Source: Thiohalobacter sp. | Lineage (GTDB): Bacteria; Pseudomonadota; Gammaproteobacteria; DSM-19610 | NCBI GenBank assembly: GCA_027010005.1 | Contig: JALVCM010000313.1 | Location: 1 to 9,542, forward strand | Length of the DNA: 9,542 nucleotides | Reading direction: 5' to 3' | Part shown: positions 1 through 6,202 of the stretch, piece after piece | Layout of the letters: every line of letters starts with the position of its first letter | How positions within the stretch are numbered: position 1 is the stretch's first letter | Made by a program: the position numbers and the translations under genes | The notes under the pieces: model-generated | The model's database searches: none | Told to the model about the DNA's origin: nothing | What the model saw: the letters and a program-made list of their open reading frames with translations, nothing else

Positions 1-772
1 CTTCAACATAATCTGAAATAATGGTAAACAACATCGAGGTTTCAAACAGCTTGGCCTGAACGTCCTCGTTCTTGATCATCTTCATGCTATCGTTGCCACG
101 CACCATGCCATCGAGAACCGTGCCGTACGCCTCAACGTCCTCGGAGAAGCGCTCGATAGCTGTCTCAACATCTTCACCACTCAATGCGTGGTTGATGTTA
201 TTCGCAATACGCTGACTCAACATGAGCTGGCGTGTTGCCATATTAATGGTTTCACGGCTGGCCTTGCTGTTCATCAGGGCATCCACGATTTCTTCATCGT
301 AGGCCTGCAACTTGGGCATGATCTCATTAATAACCTTACTGGCCTCGGAAACGACCGCGACACTTTCCTTGCCGTCCACAACGAAGTCCACACTTTCACG
401 GAACTTCGTCCACGAGGACTTCATTGCCTCGAGGTCATCCTTGACATCCTCACCGCTCGGGGGAAGTCCGGTAACAACATTACCGTTTTCCTCATAGCTA
501 AGGATCTGCTCAAATCGGTCACGGTACTGAACCAGCTGATCAAATGCGCTGTCCACACCTGAAGATGCTTCCAGCGCATACTTTGCAATCTGCTGGGAAA
601 GCACCTGCTGTTCACTGGTATACCCGATATACTCCTTGTCATAGTTTGCCTGGATACCAACGTACCAGAATACGCTGACCATGGCGCCCAATGACAGCAG
701 AAGTGCTGCAATCAGATACATCGTCCTTTTATGTGAGCCCACCTTTGTGTGGGACTGTGTCGCTGTACTCAT
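1..772 (-). CDS. pilJ: Type IV pilus methyl-accepting chemotaxis transducer PilJ, N-terminal part (cut by window edge)
   Basis: PilJ is the inner-membrane chemoreceptor of the Pil-Chp system that controls twitching motility and surface sensing. Only the first 257 residues are in the window; the HAMP and cytoplasmic signalling domains would lie beyond base 1. A short cytoplasmic N-terminus is followed by a membrane segment at about residues 18-39, then a helical periplasmic domain. That domain carries two related motifs typical of PilJ sensor modules, VLSQQIAKYALEAS near residues 57-70 and MLSQRIANN at 184-192. The ATG at 770-772 is preceded by AGGAG seven bases upstream, which fixes the start. 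It lies 76 bases downstream of pilI on the same strand, the order found in Pseudomonas. The reading frame is open to the window edge. Identity rests on motif recognition and on the neighbours. Confidence 0.93.
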   Translation of the reverse strand, partial: MSTATQSHTKVGSHKRTMYLIAALLLSLGAMVSVFWYVGIQANYDKEYIGYTSEQQVLSQQIAKYALEASSGVDSAFDQLVQYRDRFEQILSYEENGNVVTGLPPSGEDVKDDLEAMKSSWTKFRESVDFVVDGKESVAVVSEASKVINEIMPKLQAYDEEIVDALMNSKASRETINMATRQLMLSQRIANNINHALSGEDVETAIERFSEDVEAYGTVLDGMVRGNDSMKMIKNEDVQAKLFETSMLFTIISDYVE

Positions 773-848
773 GCTTCGTCTCCTGACCTATTCAGCTGAT
801 CGTCTTCCCCAATTGGATTACTACAAAAAACAAACCTTTTTCCGGCCA

Positions 849-1394
849 CTAGATAGCAGCCTGCAAAAACTGCGGCGTTTCCGCCAGATCGTACATACTG
901 AACACACCCCAGTGCTCGGTTCCTGCACGGAACCCGTACTTCAGATACGGGTAAATTTTTTCATCATCACCCGGCAACTCGTCACAACGCTGCTCTTCCC
1001 GGAAGTGGCGAAGACCCAGCACTGCATCGACAACCAGGCCCGAGTAGACCCCGTTATGGTTGACCACCAGAATCCGGCTGCGGCGATTCAACGCTGCCGG
1101 CCTGTCGTGAAGATAACCCTGAAGATCCATGATCGGCATCAGGTTACCGCGAACATTCGCGATACCACACACCCAGGCTTTCGTACGCGGAACCTTTGAC
1201 AGTGAAGGTGGTGTCAGAATTTCTGCCACTTCAGCAAGCGGTGCCACAAGATTCAGCCCGCCAAGACGGAAACCGATTCCGATCCATTCATCATCACCCT
1301 CTTCCTGCTGAGGCAAGCCATGCGCATGGTTCAGGCAGCACCTTTCCAGATGCGCCAGCCACTGCAACGGTGATTCGAAATCCTGTGCAGACAT
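849..1394 (-). CDS. pilI: CheW-like adaptor protein PilI
   Basis: PilI is the CheW-domain adaptor thought to couple the PilJ receptor to the ChpA histidine kinase in the pilus chemosensory array. The 181-residue protein has a CheW fold signature: a first strand region near residues 38-60 (IGIGFRLGGLNLVAPLAEV), the motif VCGIANVRGNLMPIMDL at 75-91, and SGLVVDAVLGLRHF at 118-131. About 35 N-terminal residues precede the CheW domain, as is usual for PilI. The ATG is preceded by GAGGAG seven bases upstream. It begins 11 bases after pilH and is followed by pilJ, so the four genes look like one operon. A general CheW is the alternative, but the pilG-pilH-pilI-pilJ order makes PilI the better name. 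Confidence 0.93.
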   Translation of the reverse strand: MSAQDFESPLQWLAHLERCCLNHAHGLPQQEEGDDEWIGIGFRLGGLNLVAPLAEVAEILTPPSLSKVPRTKAWVCGIANVRGNLMPIMDLQGYLHDRPAALNRRSRILVVNHNGVYSGLVVDAVLGLRHFREEQRCDELPGDDEKIYPYLKYGFRAGTEHWGVFSMYDLAETPQFLQAAI

Positions 1395-1405
1395 ATCCCT
1401 GCTCC

Positions 1406-1774
1406 TCAGGCGGCAGCCAGAATCGCGTTGATCTTTTCCATCAGGGTTTTTTCCGAGACCGGCTTGGTCAGGAAATCCTTCGCACCCTGGCGCAGGCCCC
1501 AGACACGGTCAGTTTCCTGATCCTTGGTGGTCACGATAATCACCGGGATGTCGGCGGTATCGGCGCTCTTGGTCAGCTGCCGTGTGGCCTGGAAACCGTT
1601 CAGCCCCGGCATGACAACATCCATCAGGATCAGGTCCGGTTTCAGTTCCTTTGCACGTTCGATACCTTCTGTACCGTTCTCGGCTGTTTCAATTTCGAAA
1701 CCGTTCTTCTCAAGCATTCCTTTCAGAATATGAGCTTCGGTCGGTGAATCATCTACAATCAGAATTTGTGCCAT
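1406..1774 (-). CDS. pilH: Twitching motility response regulator PilH
   Basis: This is a single-domain receiver protein of 122 residues with no output domain, acting downstream of the ChpA kinase; in Pseudomonas PilH is linked to pilus retraction control and signal balance. The receiver residues are all visible: acidic pair D8-D9, phosphoacceptor D52 in LILMDVVMPG, threonines T82-T83 on the fourth strand, and K104 in FLTKP. The ATG is preceded by a purine-rich AGGGGAAGAG stretch. It sits 75 bases after pilG and 11 bases before pilI. Length and position match PilH. The two regulators here are told apart by order and by the short N-terminus of this one. Confidence 0.93.
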   Translation of the reverse strand: MAQILIVDDSPTEAHILKGMLEKNGFEIETAENGTEGIERAKELKPDLILMDVVMPGLNGFQATRQLTKSADTADIPVIIVTTKDQETDRVWGLRQGAKDFLTKPVSEKTLMEKINAILAAA

Positions 1775-1849
1775 CTCTCTCTTCCCCTAGGGTTGGTTAC
1801 TGCTCCACAACGGGTACGCCATTACCGGCGTAGTCCCGGGAATATTCCG

Positions 1850-2314
1850 TCACGTCATAACGTGTTCACGGATCGCTCCCAGCAATTCGTCTTTGGTGAA
1901 TGGTTTGGTGAGGTACTGGTCGGATCCCACAATACGACCGCGCGCGCGGTCAAACAGTCCGTCCTTGCTCGACAACATGATGACCGGTGTATCCCGGAAT
2001 ACCTGGTTGTTCTTGATCAGTGCGCAGGTCTGGTAGCCATCCAGTCGCGGCATCATGATATCGACAAAAATAATGCGGGGTTTTTCATCGGCAATCTTGG
2101 CCAGTGCCTCGAACCCGTCTGTGGCTGTCACAACATCACAGCCAGCTTTCTTGAGGAGGGTTTCAGCCGTGCGGCGGATGGTCTTTGAATCATCGATGAC
2201 CATGACCTTCAAACCCGCAAAACCGTCATCGTTGGCGGCTTCATTGCTGGTTTCTGCTTTTTCGCTTACGGTTTCCATCTCTTCTGTTTCTATCGGATCC
2301 ATAACGGTTTCCAT
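1850..2314 (-). CDS. pilG: Twitching motility response regulator PilG
   Basis: PilG is the receiver-only response regulator that in Pseudomonas promotes pilus extension and cAMP signalling. The receiver domain covers about residues 34-154, with D41-D42, phosphoacceptor D85 in IIFVDIMMPRLDG, S115-S116 and K137 in YLTKPF. I start it at the ATG at 2312-2314 because a strong AAGGTGGGAG lies directly upstream. The frame stays open back to 2569, but that would run through the divergent region and into gshB on the other strand, giving an unlikely basic, arginine-rich extension. With the chosen start it has 154 residues, about 20 longer than I expect for PilG, because of an acidic, Glu-rich tail of about 33 residues before the receiver. 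It is the first gene of the minus-strand operon and is divergent from gshB, as in Pseudomonas. Confidence 0.93.
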   Translation of the reverse strand: METVMDPIETEEMETVSEKAETSNEAANDDGFAGLKVMVIDDSKTIRRTAETLLKKAGCDVVTATDGFEALAKIADEKPRIIFVDIMMPRLDGYQTCALIKNNQVFRDTPVIMLSSKDGLFDRARGRIVGSDQYLTKPFTKDELLGAIREHVMT

Positions 2315-2522
2315 ACGACTCCCACCTTGCGCTCTATACTTCGCCCGGTTTATGGCCCGCGCGCCCCTCCGGTGAGGTCTGCAGGCTCCAAGCGACCGAT
2401 TTGCCGGCAAAAATACGATACAATCGCGGCTACTGGCATCTATCGTCCGTTGCCAAGTAAACTTTACAAACCTGAATTCGTTCACAATCTGAGCGATTGA
2501 CCCGATCGCAGCAGGAACCCCG
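2315..2522. other. Divergent intergenic control region between pilG and gshB
   Basis: This 208-base stretch must hold the start signals for both the pil operon and gshB, unless these are transcribed from further away. A TACAAT at 2419-2424 on the plus strand resembles a -10 box for gshB, but no good -35 box lies 16-18 bases before it. On the minus strand TATAGA lies about 15-20 bases before pilG, also without a convincing -35. There is a perfect palindrome TTGCCGGCAA at 2401-2410 and an imperfect one, ACTGGCA paired with TGCCAAGT, around 2432-2459. Either could be an operator; I cannot name a regulator. No gene is visible here. Confidence 0.5.
2319..2328 (-). promoter_or_regulatory. Ribosome binding site deciding the pilG start
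   Basis: On the minus strand the sequence reads AAGGTGGGAG, followed by TCGT and the ATG at 2314. It is the best Shine-Dalgarno match in the upstream open frame, so it supports the 154-residue PilG over the 239-residue version. Confidence 0.7.
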
Positions 2523-3479
2523 ATGACGATCCGCCTGGGCATCGTGATGGACCCGATCCAGTCCATCAAAACCTATAAAGACAGCAGCTTCGCGATGTTA
2601 CTGGCCGCACAACGGCGCGGCTGGCAGCTTTTCTATATGGAGCAATCCGACCTCTATCAGCATGACGGTGAGGTTTCCGCCGGCATGCGTCCGCTACGGG
2701 TTTTTGACCGTGATCATGACTGGTTCGAGCTGTCTGACCAGACAGACCAGTCCCTCGGCAGCCTGGATGTGCTGCTGATGCGCAAGGATCCGCCCCTGAA
2801 TATGGAGTTTCTGTACACCACCTACCTGCTCGAACTTGCTGCAAAACACGGTGTTCTGGTGGTAAACCGCGCCGATTCGCTGCGAAACTGCAACGAAAAA
2901 CTGTTTACCGGCTGGTTCCCGCAATGCTGTGCACCCAGCCTGGTCAGTCGGGACCCGGCCCGTCTGCGCGGTTTCCTCGATGCCCACGGCGACATCATCC
3001 TCAAACCACTCGATGCCATGGGTGGCGCGTCAATTTTCCGTGTCACCCGTGAAGACCCCAATATCAGCGTCATCCTGGAAACACTCACCGAGCTGGGCCA
3101 GCGCACCGCCATGGCACAAAAGTTCATCCCCGAGATCCGTGCCGGTGACAAGCGTATCCTGATGATCGATGGTGAACCCGTGCCCTGGGCGCTGGCGCGT
3201 ATCCCGGCCAAAGGTGAAACCCGGGGCAACCTCGCGGCGGGCGGACGCGGCGAGGGAGTGGAGCTGAGCGAGCGTGACCGGTGGATCTGCGACCAGGTTA
3301 GTCCGGAATTGCGCCGACGCGGCCTGATGTTTGTCGGCCTCGACGTCATTGGCGACTACCTGACGGAAATCAACGTCACCAGCCCGACCTGTATTCGGGA
3401 ACTGGATTCCATCTACGGCCTGGATATCGCCTCGCAGCTGATGGATGCCATCGAAAACCGGCTCTCCGACCGCCATTGA
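2523..3479 (+). CDS. gshB: Glutathione synthetase
   Basis: GshB makes glutathione in the cytoplasm by ATP-dependent ligation of glycine to gamma-glutamylcysteine, the second step of the pathway. The 318-residue protein is close to the roughly 316 of E. coli. It shows the N-terminal LGIVMDPI, MRKDPP at 86-91, NEK at 124-126, the ATP-grasp motif KPLDAMGG at 161-168, ETRGNLAAGG at 232-241 and the metal and substrate-binding EINVTSPTCIRE at 282-293. All are intact. The ATG is preceded by AGGA at 2513-2516. It is divergent from pilG as in Pseudomonas, and its stop codon overlaps the start of apbE. The pathway's first gene, gshA, is not in the window. Confidence 0.97.
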   Translation: MTIRLGIVMDPIQSIKTYKDSSFAMLLAAQRRGWQLFYMEQSDLYQHDGEVSAGMRPLRVFDRDHDWFELSDQTDQSLGSLDVLLMRKDPPLNMEFLYTTYLLELAAKHGVLVVNRADSLRNCNEKLFTGWFPQCCAPSLVSRDPARLRGFLDAHGDIILKPLDAMGGASIFRVTREDPNISVILETLTELGQRTAMAQKFIPEIRAGDKRILMIDGEPVPWALARIPAKGETRGNLAAGGRGEGVELSERDRWICDQVSPELRRRGLMFVGLDVIGDYLTEINVTSPTCIRELDSIYGLDIASQLMDAIENRLSDRH

Positions 3480-4519
3480 ACATTCGTACTGTTTTTTCCC
3501 TGGGCGTCACCCTGCTGCTGGCCACAGCCTGCCAGCCGCAAACGGAAACGATCTACCGGCAGCAGTTATTTGCCTTTGGCACACTGATCGATATCACCAC
3601 GCAAGGCGTCGATGCAGAGCAGGCCCGCAGCGCCGTGCAGGCGGTGGATGCGCTGTACCAGCAACAGCACCGCGACTGGCATGCCTGGCAACGTGGTGCA
3701 CTCGATGACCTGAACAAGGCCATTGCCGCCGGCAAACCCTGGCAAACCGACCGCTCCATTGTAAAACTGATCCGCATGGGACAGCGCTTTGAGCGCCTGA
3801 GCGGTGGCCGGTTCAACCCGGCGATCGGTGAATTGCTTGCCTTGTGGGGGTTCCAGCAGGATGAGCCTGAAGGGCCGCCGCCTTCACCGGAACAGATCAA
3901 GGCCTGGCTGTCACACAAGCCCTCGAGCCTCCAGCTCGACATTGAAGGCAACCTTGTCAGCAGCCGGAATCCGCACGTTCGACTGGATTTTGGCGGGTTC
4001 GCCAAGGGCTACTCTGTCGGCAAGGCTGTCGATCTTCTGGAAGCACACGGCATTCACAATCTCATCGTCAATGCCGGCGGCGACCTTTGCCTGCGCGGGA
4101 ATCGCGGTGACAACACGCCCTGGCGTATCGGCATCCGCCACCCGCGCCGTGAAGGCGTACTCGCCACACTGGAATTGCAGGGTGCCGCCTGTGTCTTCAC
4201 TTCCGGTGATTATGAGCGCTATTTTGTCTACCAGGGACGGCGCTATCACCACATACTCGACCCGCGAACCGGCTACCCGGCAACCGGCGCCCGCTCGGTC
4301 ACGGTCATTGCCGACGACCCGGCGCTGGCCGATGCCGCCGCCACAGCACTACTGGTCGCCGATGCGGAACACTGGCAATCCGTCGCGGTCAGTATGGGCG
4401 TGAAGGATGTACTGCGCATCGATGACCAGAACATTGTATGGGTCACCCCGCGGCTGGCAAAACAGGTTGTATTCGACCCGGCGTGGCAGTCCGTCAAGGT
4501 CGTTTCACTGGAACACTGA
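3476..4519 (+). CDS. apbE: FAD:protein FMN transferase, ApbE family lipoprotein
   Basis: ApbE enzymes use FAD to attach FMN covalently to a serine or threonine of target proteins such as the Rnf and Nqr subunits. The 347-residue protein has a signal peptide with lipobox LLATAC, lipid-modified at C19, followed by QPQ, which suggests an exported lipoprotein in the periplasm, likely outer-membrane anchored. Family motifs are present: AFGTLID at 33-39, SGGRFNPAIGELLALWGF at 109-126, DFGGFAKGYSVGKA at 171-184, VNAGGD at 198-203, TSGDYERYF at 242-250 and HHILDPRTG at 258-266, plus the magnesium-binding region around D286 and T290. The start is a TTG at 3476 inside the ATTGA that also ends gshB, with no clear Shine-Dalgarno, so translation is probably coupled. 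It is needed for the signal peptide; I see no other in-frame start that keeps it. No flavoprotein target is encoded nearby. Confidence 0.93.
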   Translation: MNIRTVFSLGVTLLLATACQPQTETIYRQQLFAFGTLIDITTQGVDAEQARSAVQAVDALYQQQHRDWHAWQRGALDDLNKAIAAGKPWQTDRSIVKLIRMGQRFERLSGGRFNPAIGELLALWGFQQDEPEGPPPSPEQIKAWLSHKPSSLQLDIEGNLVSSRNPHVRLDFGGFAKGYSVGKAVDLLEAHGIHNLIVNAGGDLCLRGNRGDNTPWRIGIRHPRREGVLATLELQGAACVFTSGDYERYFVYQGRRYHHILDPRTGYPATGARSVTVIADDPALADAAATALLVADAEHWQSVAVSMGVKDVLRIDDQNIVWVTPRLAKQVVFDPAWQSVKVVSLEH

Positions 4520-4534
4520 CCGGGACAGCCCGGT
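4519..4534 (+). other. Hairpin at the apbE stop codon
   Basis: ACCGGG, loop ACAG, CCCGGT form a perfect six-pair stem that begins at the last base of the apbE stop. It is followed by ATGATT rather than a T-run, so it is not a normal intrinsic terminator. It could stabilise the 3' end of a processed transcript or be chance. Confidence 0.4.
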
Positions 4535-4552
4535 ATGATTACTGCATACTGC

Positions 4553-4556
4553 AAGG
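4553..4556 (+). promoter_or_regulatory. Ribosome binding site supporting a GTG start for tonB
   Basis: AAGG lies six bases before the GTG at 4563. The alternative ATG at 4581, six codons later in the same frame, has no purine-rich site at a proper distance. The GTG start is therefore preferred, with moderate confidence. Confidence 0.45.
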
Positions 4557-4562
4557 CATGAA

Positions 4563-5429
4563 GTGCAACAGAACGACATCATGACAACCCTGAACCAGCC
4601 ACCACTGGAAGCGCCGAGCACCGACCGGCTGGCGCTGACCCTGTTTATCGCCACTGCCTTTCATGCACTGATCATCCTCGGCATCAGCTTTGATGCCTTT
4701 GACCGCAAACCACAGGACGACTACCTGCCGACACTGGACATTACCGTCGTCAACCCGGGCAAGGAACTGCCGCCGGAAGAATACGACTATCTGGCGGAAT
4801 CCAGCCAGCAGGGTGCCGGCAACACCACGGAGAAGGTCAAGGCCCGCCAGCAGATGCAGGCCCAGGTGAAAACGGCCGCCAGCCGGCAAAAACAGCCGGA
4901 AAAGACCCGTCTGCTCACCCGTGAGGACAATACCCGCAAGACACCGGACAGCCGCGACCCGCAGGAAGAACAGAAAAAACCCAGTGCCGCGGACATCATT
5001 AATCGCAGCAAGGAAATGCTCTCGCTGAATGAAAGCATCCAGCAGAATGCACAGGTCTATTCAAAACGCCTGACCGGTGCCTATATCACTGCCAGTACCC
5101 GGGAAGCCCGCTACGCCAGCTATATGCGCGACTGGGTGCACAAGGTGGAACGGGTCGGCCAGCTCAACTACCCGGACGCCGCCCGACGCCAAGGCCTGTC
5201 CGGCAAGCTGATGGTGGAAGTGGCCGTCTACCCGGATGGCAGCGTGCGCAACATCACCATACTGAAACCATCCGGCCACAAGATCCTCGATGATGCCGCG
5301 GTACGTATCGTCAAACTTGCCGCACCCTTCGCGCCCTTCCCGGAGAATATCCGCAAGGATAACGACATTCTCTATATTACCCGCACCTGGATATTCTCCA
5401 GCAGCAACAGGCTTACCACGCGTCCCTAG
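4563..5429 (+). CDS. tonB3: TonB-family energy transducer, TonB3-like
   Basis: TonB proteins span the periplasm and transmit ExbB-ExbD energy to outer-membrane partners. The 288-residue protein has one N-terminal membrane segment at about residues 22-43, including a histidine (H34) at the place of the conserved TonB transmembrane histidine, although the usual serine four residues before it is alanine. A long charged, Gln/Lys/Glu-rich periplasmic linker spans about 65-165; it is not the usual Pro-rich repeat. The TonB C-terminal domain covers about 190-280, with LNYPDAARRQGLSGKLMVEV at 201-220, YPDGSV at 223-228 and a terminal strand near ILYITRTWIF. In P. aeruginosa the gene in this place is tonB3, needed for normal twitching motility and pilus assembly, so I infer the same role. 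No exbB or exbD is adjacent. The start may be GTG 4563 or ATG 4581. Confidence 0.88.
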   Translation: MQQNDIMTTLNQPPLEAPSTDRLALTLFIATAFHALIILGISFDAFDRKPQDDYLPTLDITVVNPGKELPPEEYDYLAESSQQGAGNTTEKVKARQQMQAQVKTAASRQKQPEKTRLLTREDNTRKTPDSRDPQEEQKKPSAADIINRSKEMLSLNESIQQNAQVYSKRLTGAYITASTREARYASYMRDWVHKVERVGQLNYPDAARRQGLSGKLMVEVAVYPDGSVRNITILKPSGHKILDDAAVRIVKLAAPFAPFPENIRKDNDILYITRTWIFSSSNRLTTRP

Positions 5430-5442
5430 GCCGCCCAAGCCC

Positions 5443-5578
5443 CGTCATTGCGATGCCTCGACCCGAAGGGTGTGGTACCCATAATGAACCCCGCAGGGGT
5501 TCTTTGGGCGCAGCGCGGCAATCTCCATCAGGTAGGTACAAGACCCAAAGAGATTGCCGCGCTGCGCTCGCAATGACG
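5443..5578. repeat. Palindromic interspersed repeat with CGTCATTGCGA / TCGCAATGACG ends
   Basis: The element starts with CGTCATTGCGA (5443-5453) and ends with its exact inverse complement TCGCAATGACG (5568-5578). Inside, GCGCAGCGCGGCAATCTC (5508-5525) pairs perfectly with 5550-5567 around a 24-base loop, forming an 18-pair stem. Smaller hairpins occur at 5461-5471 (ACCC-GAA-GGGT) and 5487-5501. From memory, sequences with this GTCATTGCGA...GCAATCTC pattern recur as dispersed repeats in many bacterial genomes; I know of no encoded transposase in such elements and see none here. It looks like a non-autonomous, MITE- or REP-like unit. No clear target duplication is seen. It fills most of the tonB-yqgE gap (5430-5641). 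Confidence 0.85.
5487..5501 (+). terminator. Possible intrinsic terminator within the repeat
   Basis: AACCCC, loop GCA, GGGGTT form a strong six-pair hairpin followed by CTTT. The T-tract is short and broken, so termination efficiency is doubtful. It lies 58 bases after the tonB stop and could separate tonB from the yqgE operon. Confidence 0.3.
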
Positions 5579-5641
5579 TTTTCCTGCACAAACATCATTT
5601 GCTCTCTTGTACTCTGTGGTTCGCTACAGGATACTAGTGCC

Positions 5642-6202
5642 ATGACTGGATCGTTCCTCACCAACCAGTTTCTGATCGCCATGCCCGGGCTGGAAGACCC
5701 CAATTTCTTCCATTCTGTTACCTACATCTGTGAACACAATGAAGAAGGCGCCATGGGCCTGGTGATCAACCGGCCCATGGACATGCAGCTCGGCGAGATC
5801 CTTGAGCACATCGATATCCGTGACGCCTCGGTCGATGCACGACACATCCCTGTCTACCTGGGTGGACCGGTCCAGCAGGAACGTGGCTTTGTGCTGCACA
5901 GCCCACTGGGTGAGTGGGAAGCCACCATGCAGGTCACTGACCGTATTGGCGTCACTTCATCACTGGATATCCTGCAGGCCATCGCACGCGACCAAGGCCC
6001 TGAGAAAATACTGGTCACCCTGGGCTATGCCGGCTGGGGTGCGGGTCAGCTGGAGCAGGAGCTGGCCGACAACGCCTGGCTCAGCGGGCCGGCCGACCCT
6101 GACATTCTGTTCAACAAGCCGGACGAGGAACGCTGGAAAGCCGCGGCCGCCTCGCTGGGGGTAGACCTCGATCTGCTTTCCGGAGATGCCGGTCACGCCT
6201 GA
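5642..6202 (+). CDS. yqgE: YqgE/AlgH family protein (UPF0301)
   Basis: This is a conserved 186-residue protein of the YqgE/AlgH family (DUF179) of unsettled biochemical role; in Pseudomonas AlgH has been linked to alginate regulation. The family signature is clear: FLIAMPGLEDPNFFHSVTYI at 10-29, EGAMGLVINRP at 35-45, VYLGGPVQQERGFVLH at 71-86 and GYAGWGAGQLEQEL at 128-141. I chose the ATG at 5642 because family members begin just before the FLIAMPG motif (E. coli has about 187 residues) and AGGA lies ten bases upstream. The frame is open back to 5453, but that part is the palindromic repeat plus spacer. The last base of its stop is the first base of the ruvX ATG, so the two are coupled, as in most gammaproteobacteria. 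Confidence 0.95.
   Translation: MTGSFLTNQFLIAMPGLEDPNFFHSVTYICEHNEEGAMGLVINRPMDMQLGEILEHIDIRDASVDARHIPVYLGGPVQQERGFVLHSPLGEWEATMQVTDRIGVTSSLDILQAIARDQGPEKILVTLGYAGWGAGQLEQELADNAWLSGPADPDILFNKPDEERWKAAAASLGVDLDLLSGDAGHA

Noticed and set aside
2419..2424. TACAAT as a firm gshB promoter
   Set aside because: The -10 box is good but no acceptable -35 box lies 16-18 bases upstream, so it is mentioned only as a candidate.
2435..2455. Sigma-54 type promoter (TGGCAT...TTGC)
   Set aside because: The spacing between the two elements is ten bases instead of five.
1850..2569. A 239-residue version of PilG starting at 2569
   Set aside because: The extra 85 residues cross the divergent intergenic region and the start of gshB on the other strand, are basic and unlike any receiver, and the strong ribosome site lies at 2319-2328.
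5443..5578. CRISPR array or insertion sequence
   Set aside because: There are no regularly spaced direct repeats and no transposase frame; the structure is an inverted repeat only.
5607..5635. TTGTAC - 17 bases - GATACT as a promoter for yqgE
   Set aside because: Both boxes are weak (about 3/6 and 4/6), and a start point from it would fall at the ATG and exclude the ribosome site.
5413..5703. Minus-strand frame through the repeat and the yqgE start
   Set aside because: It is translated repeat sequence plus yqgE antisense; no family signal.
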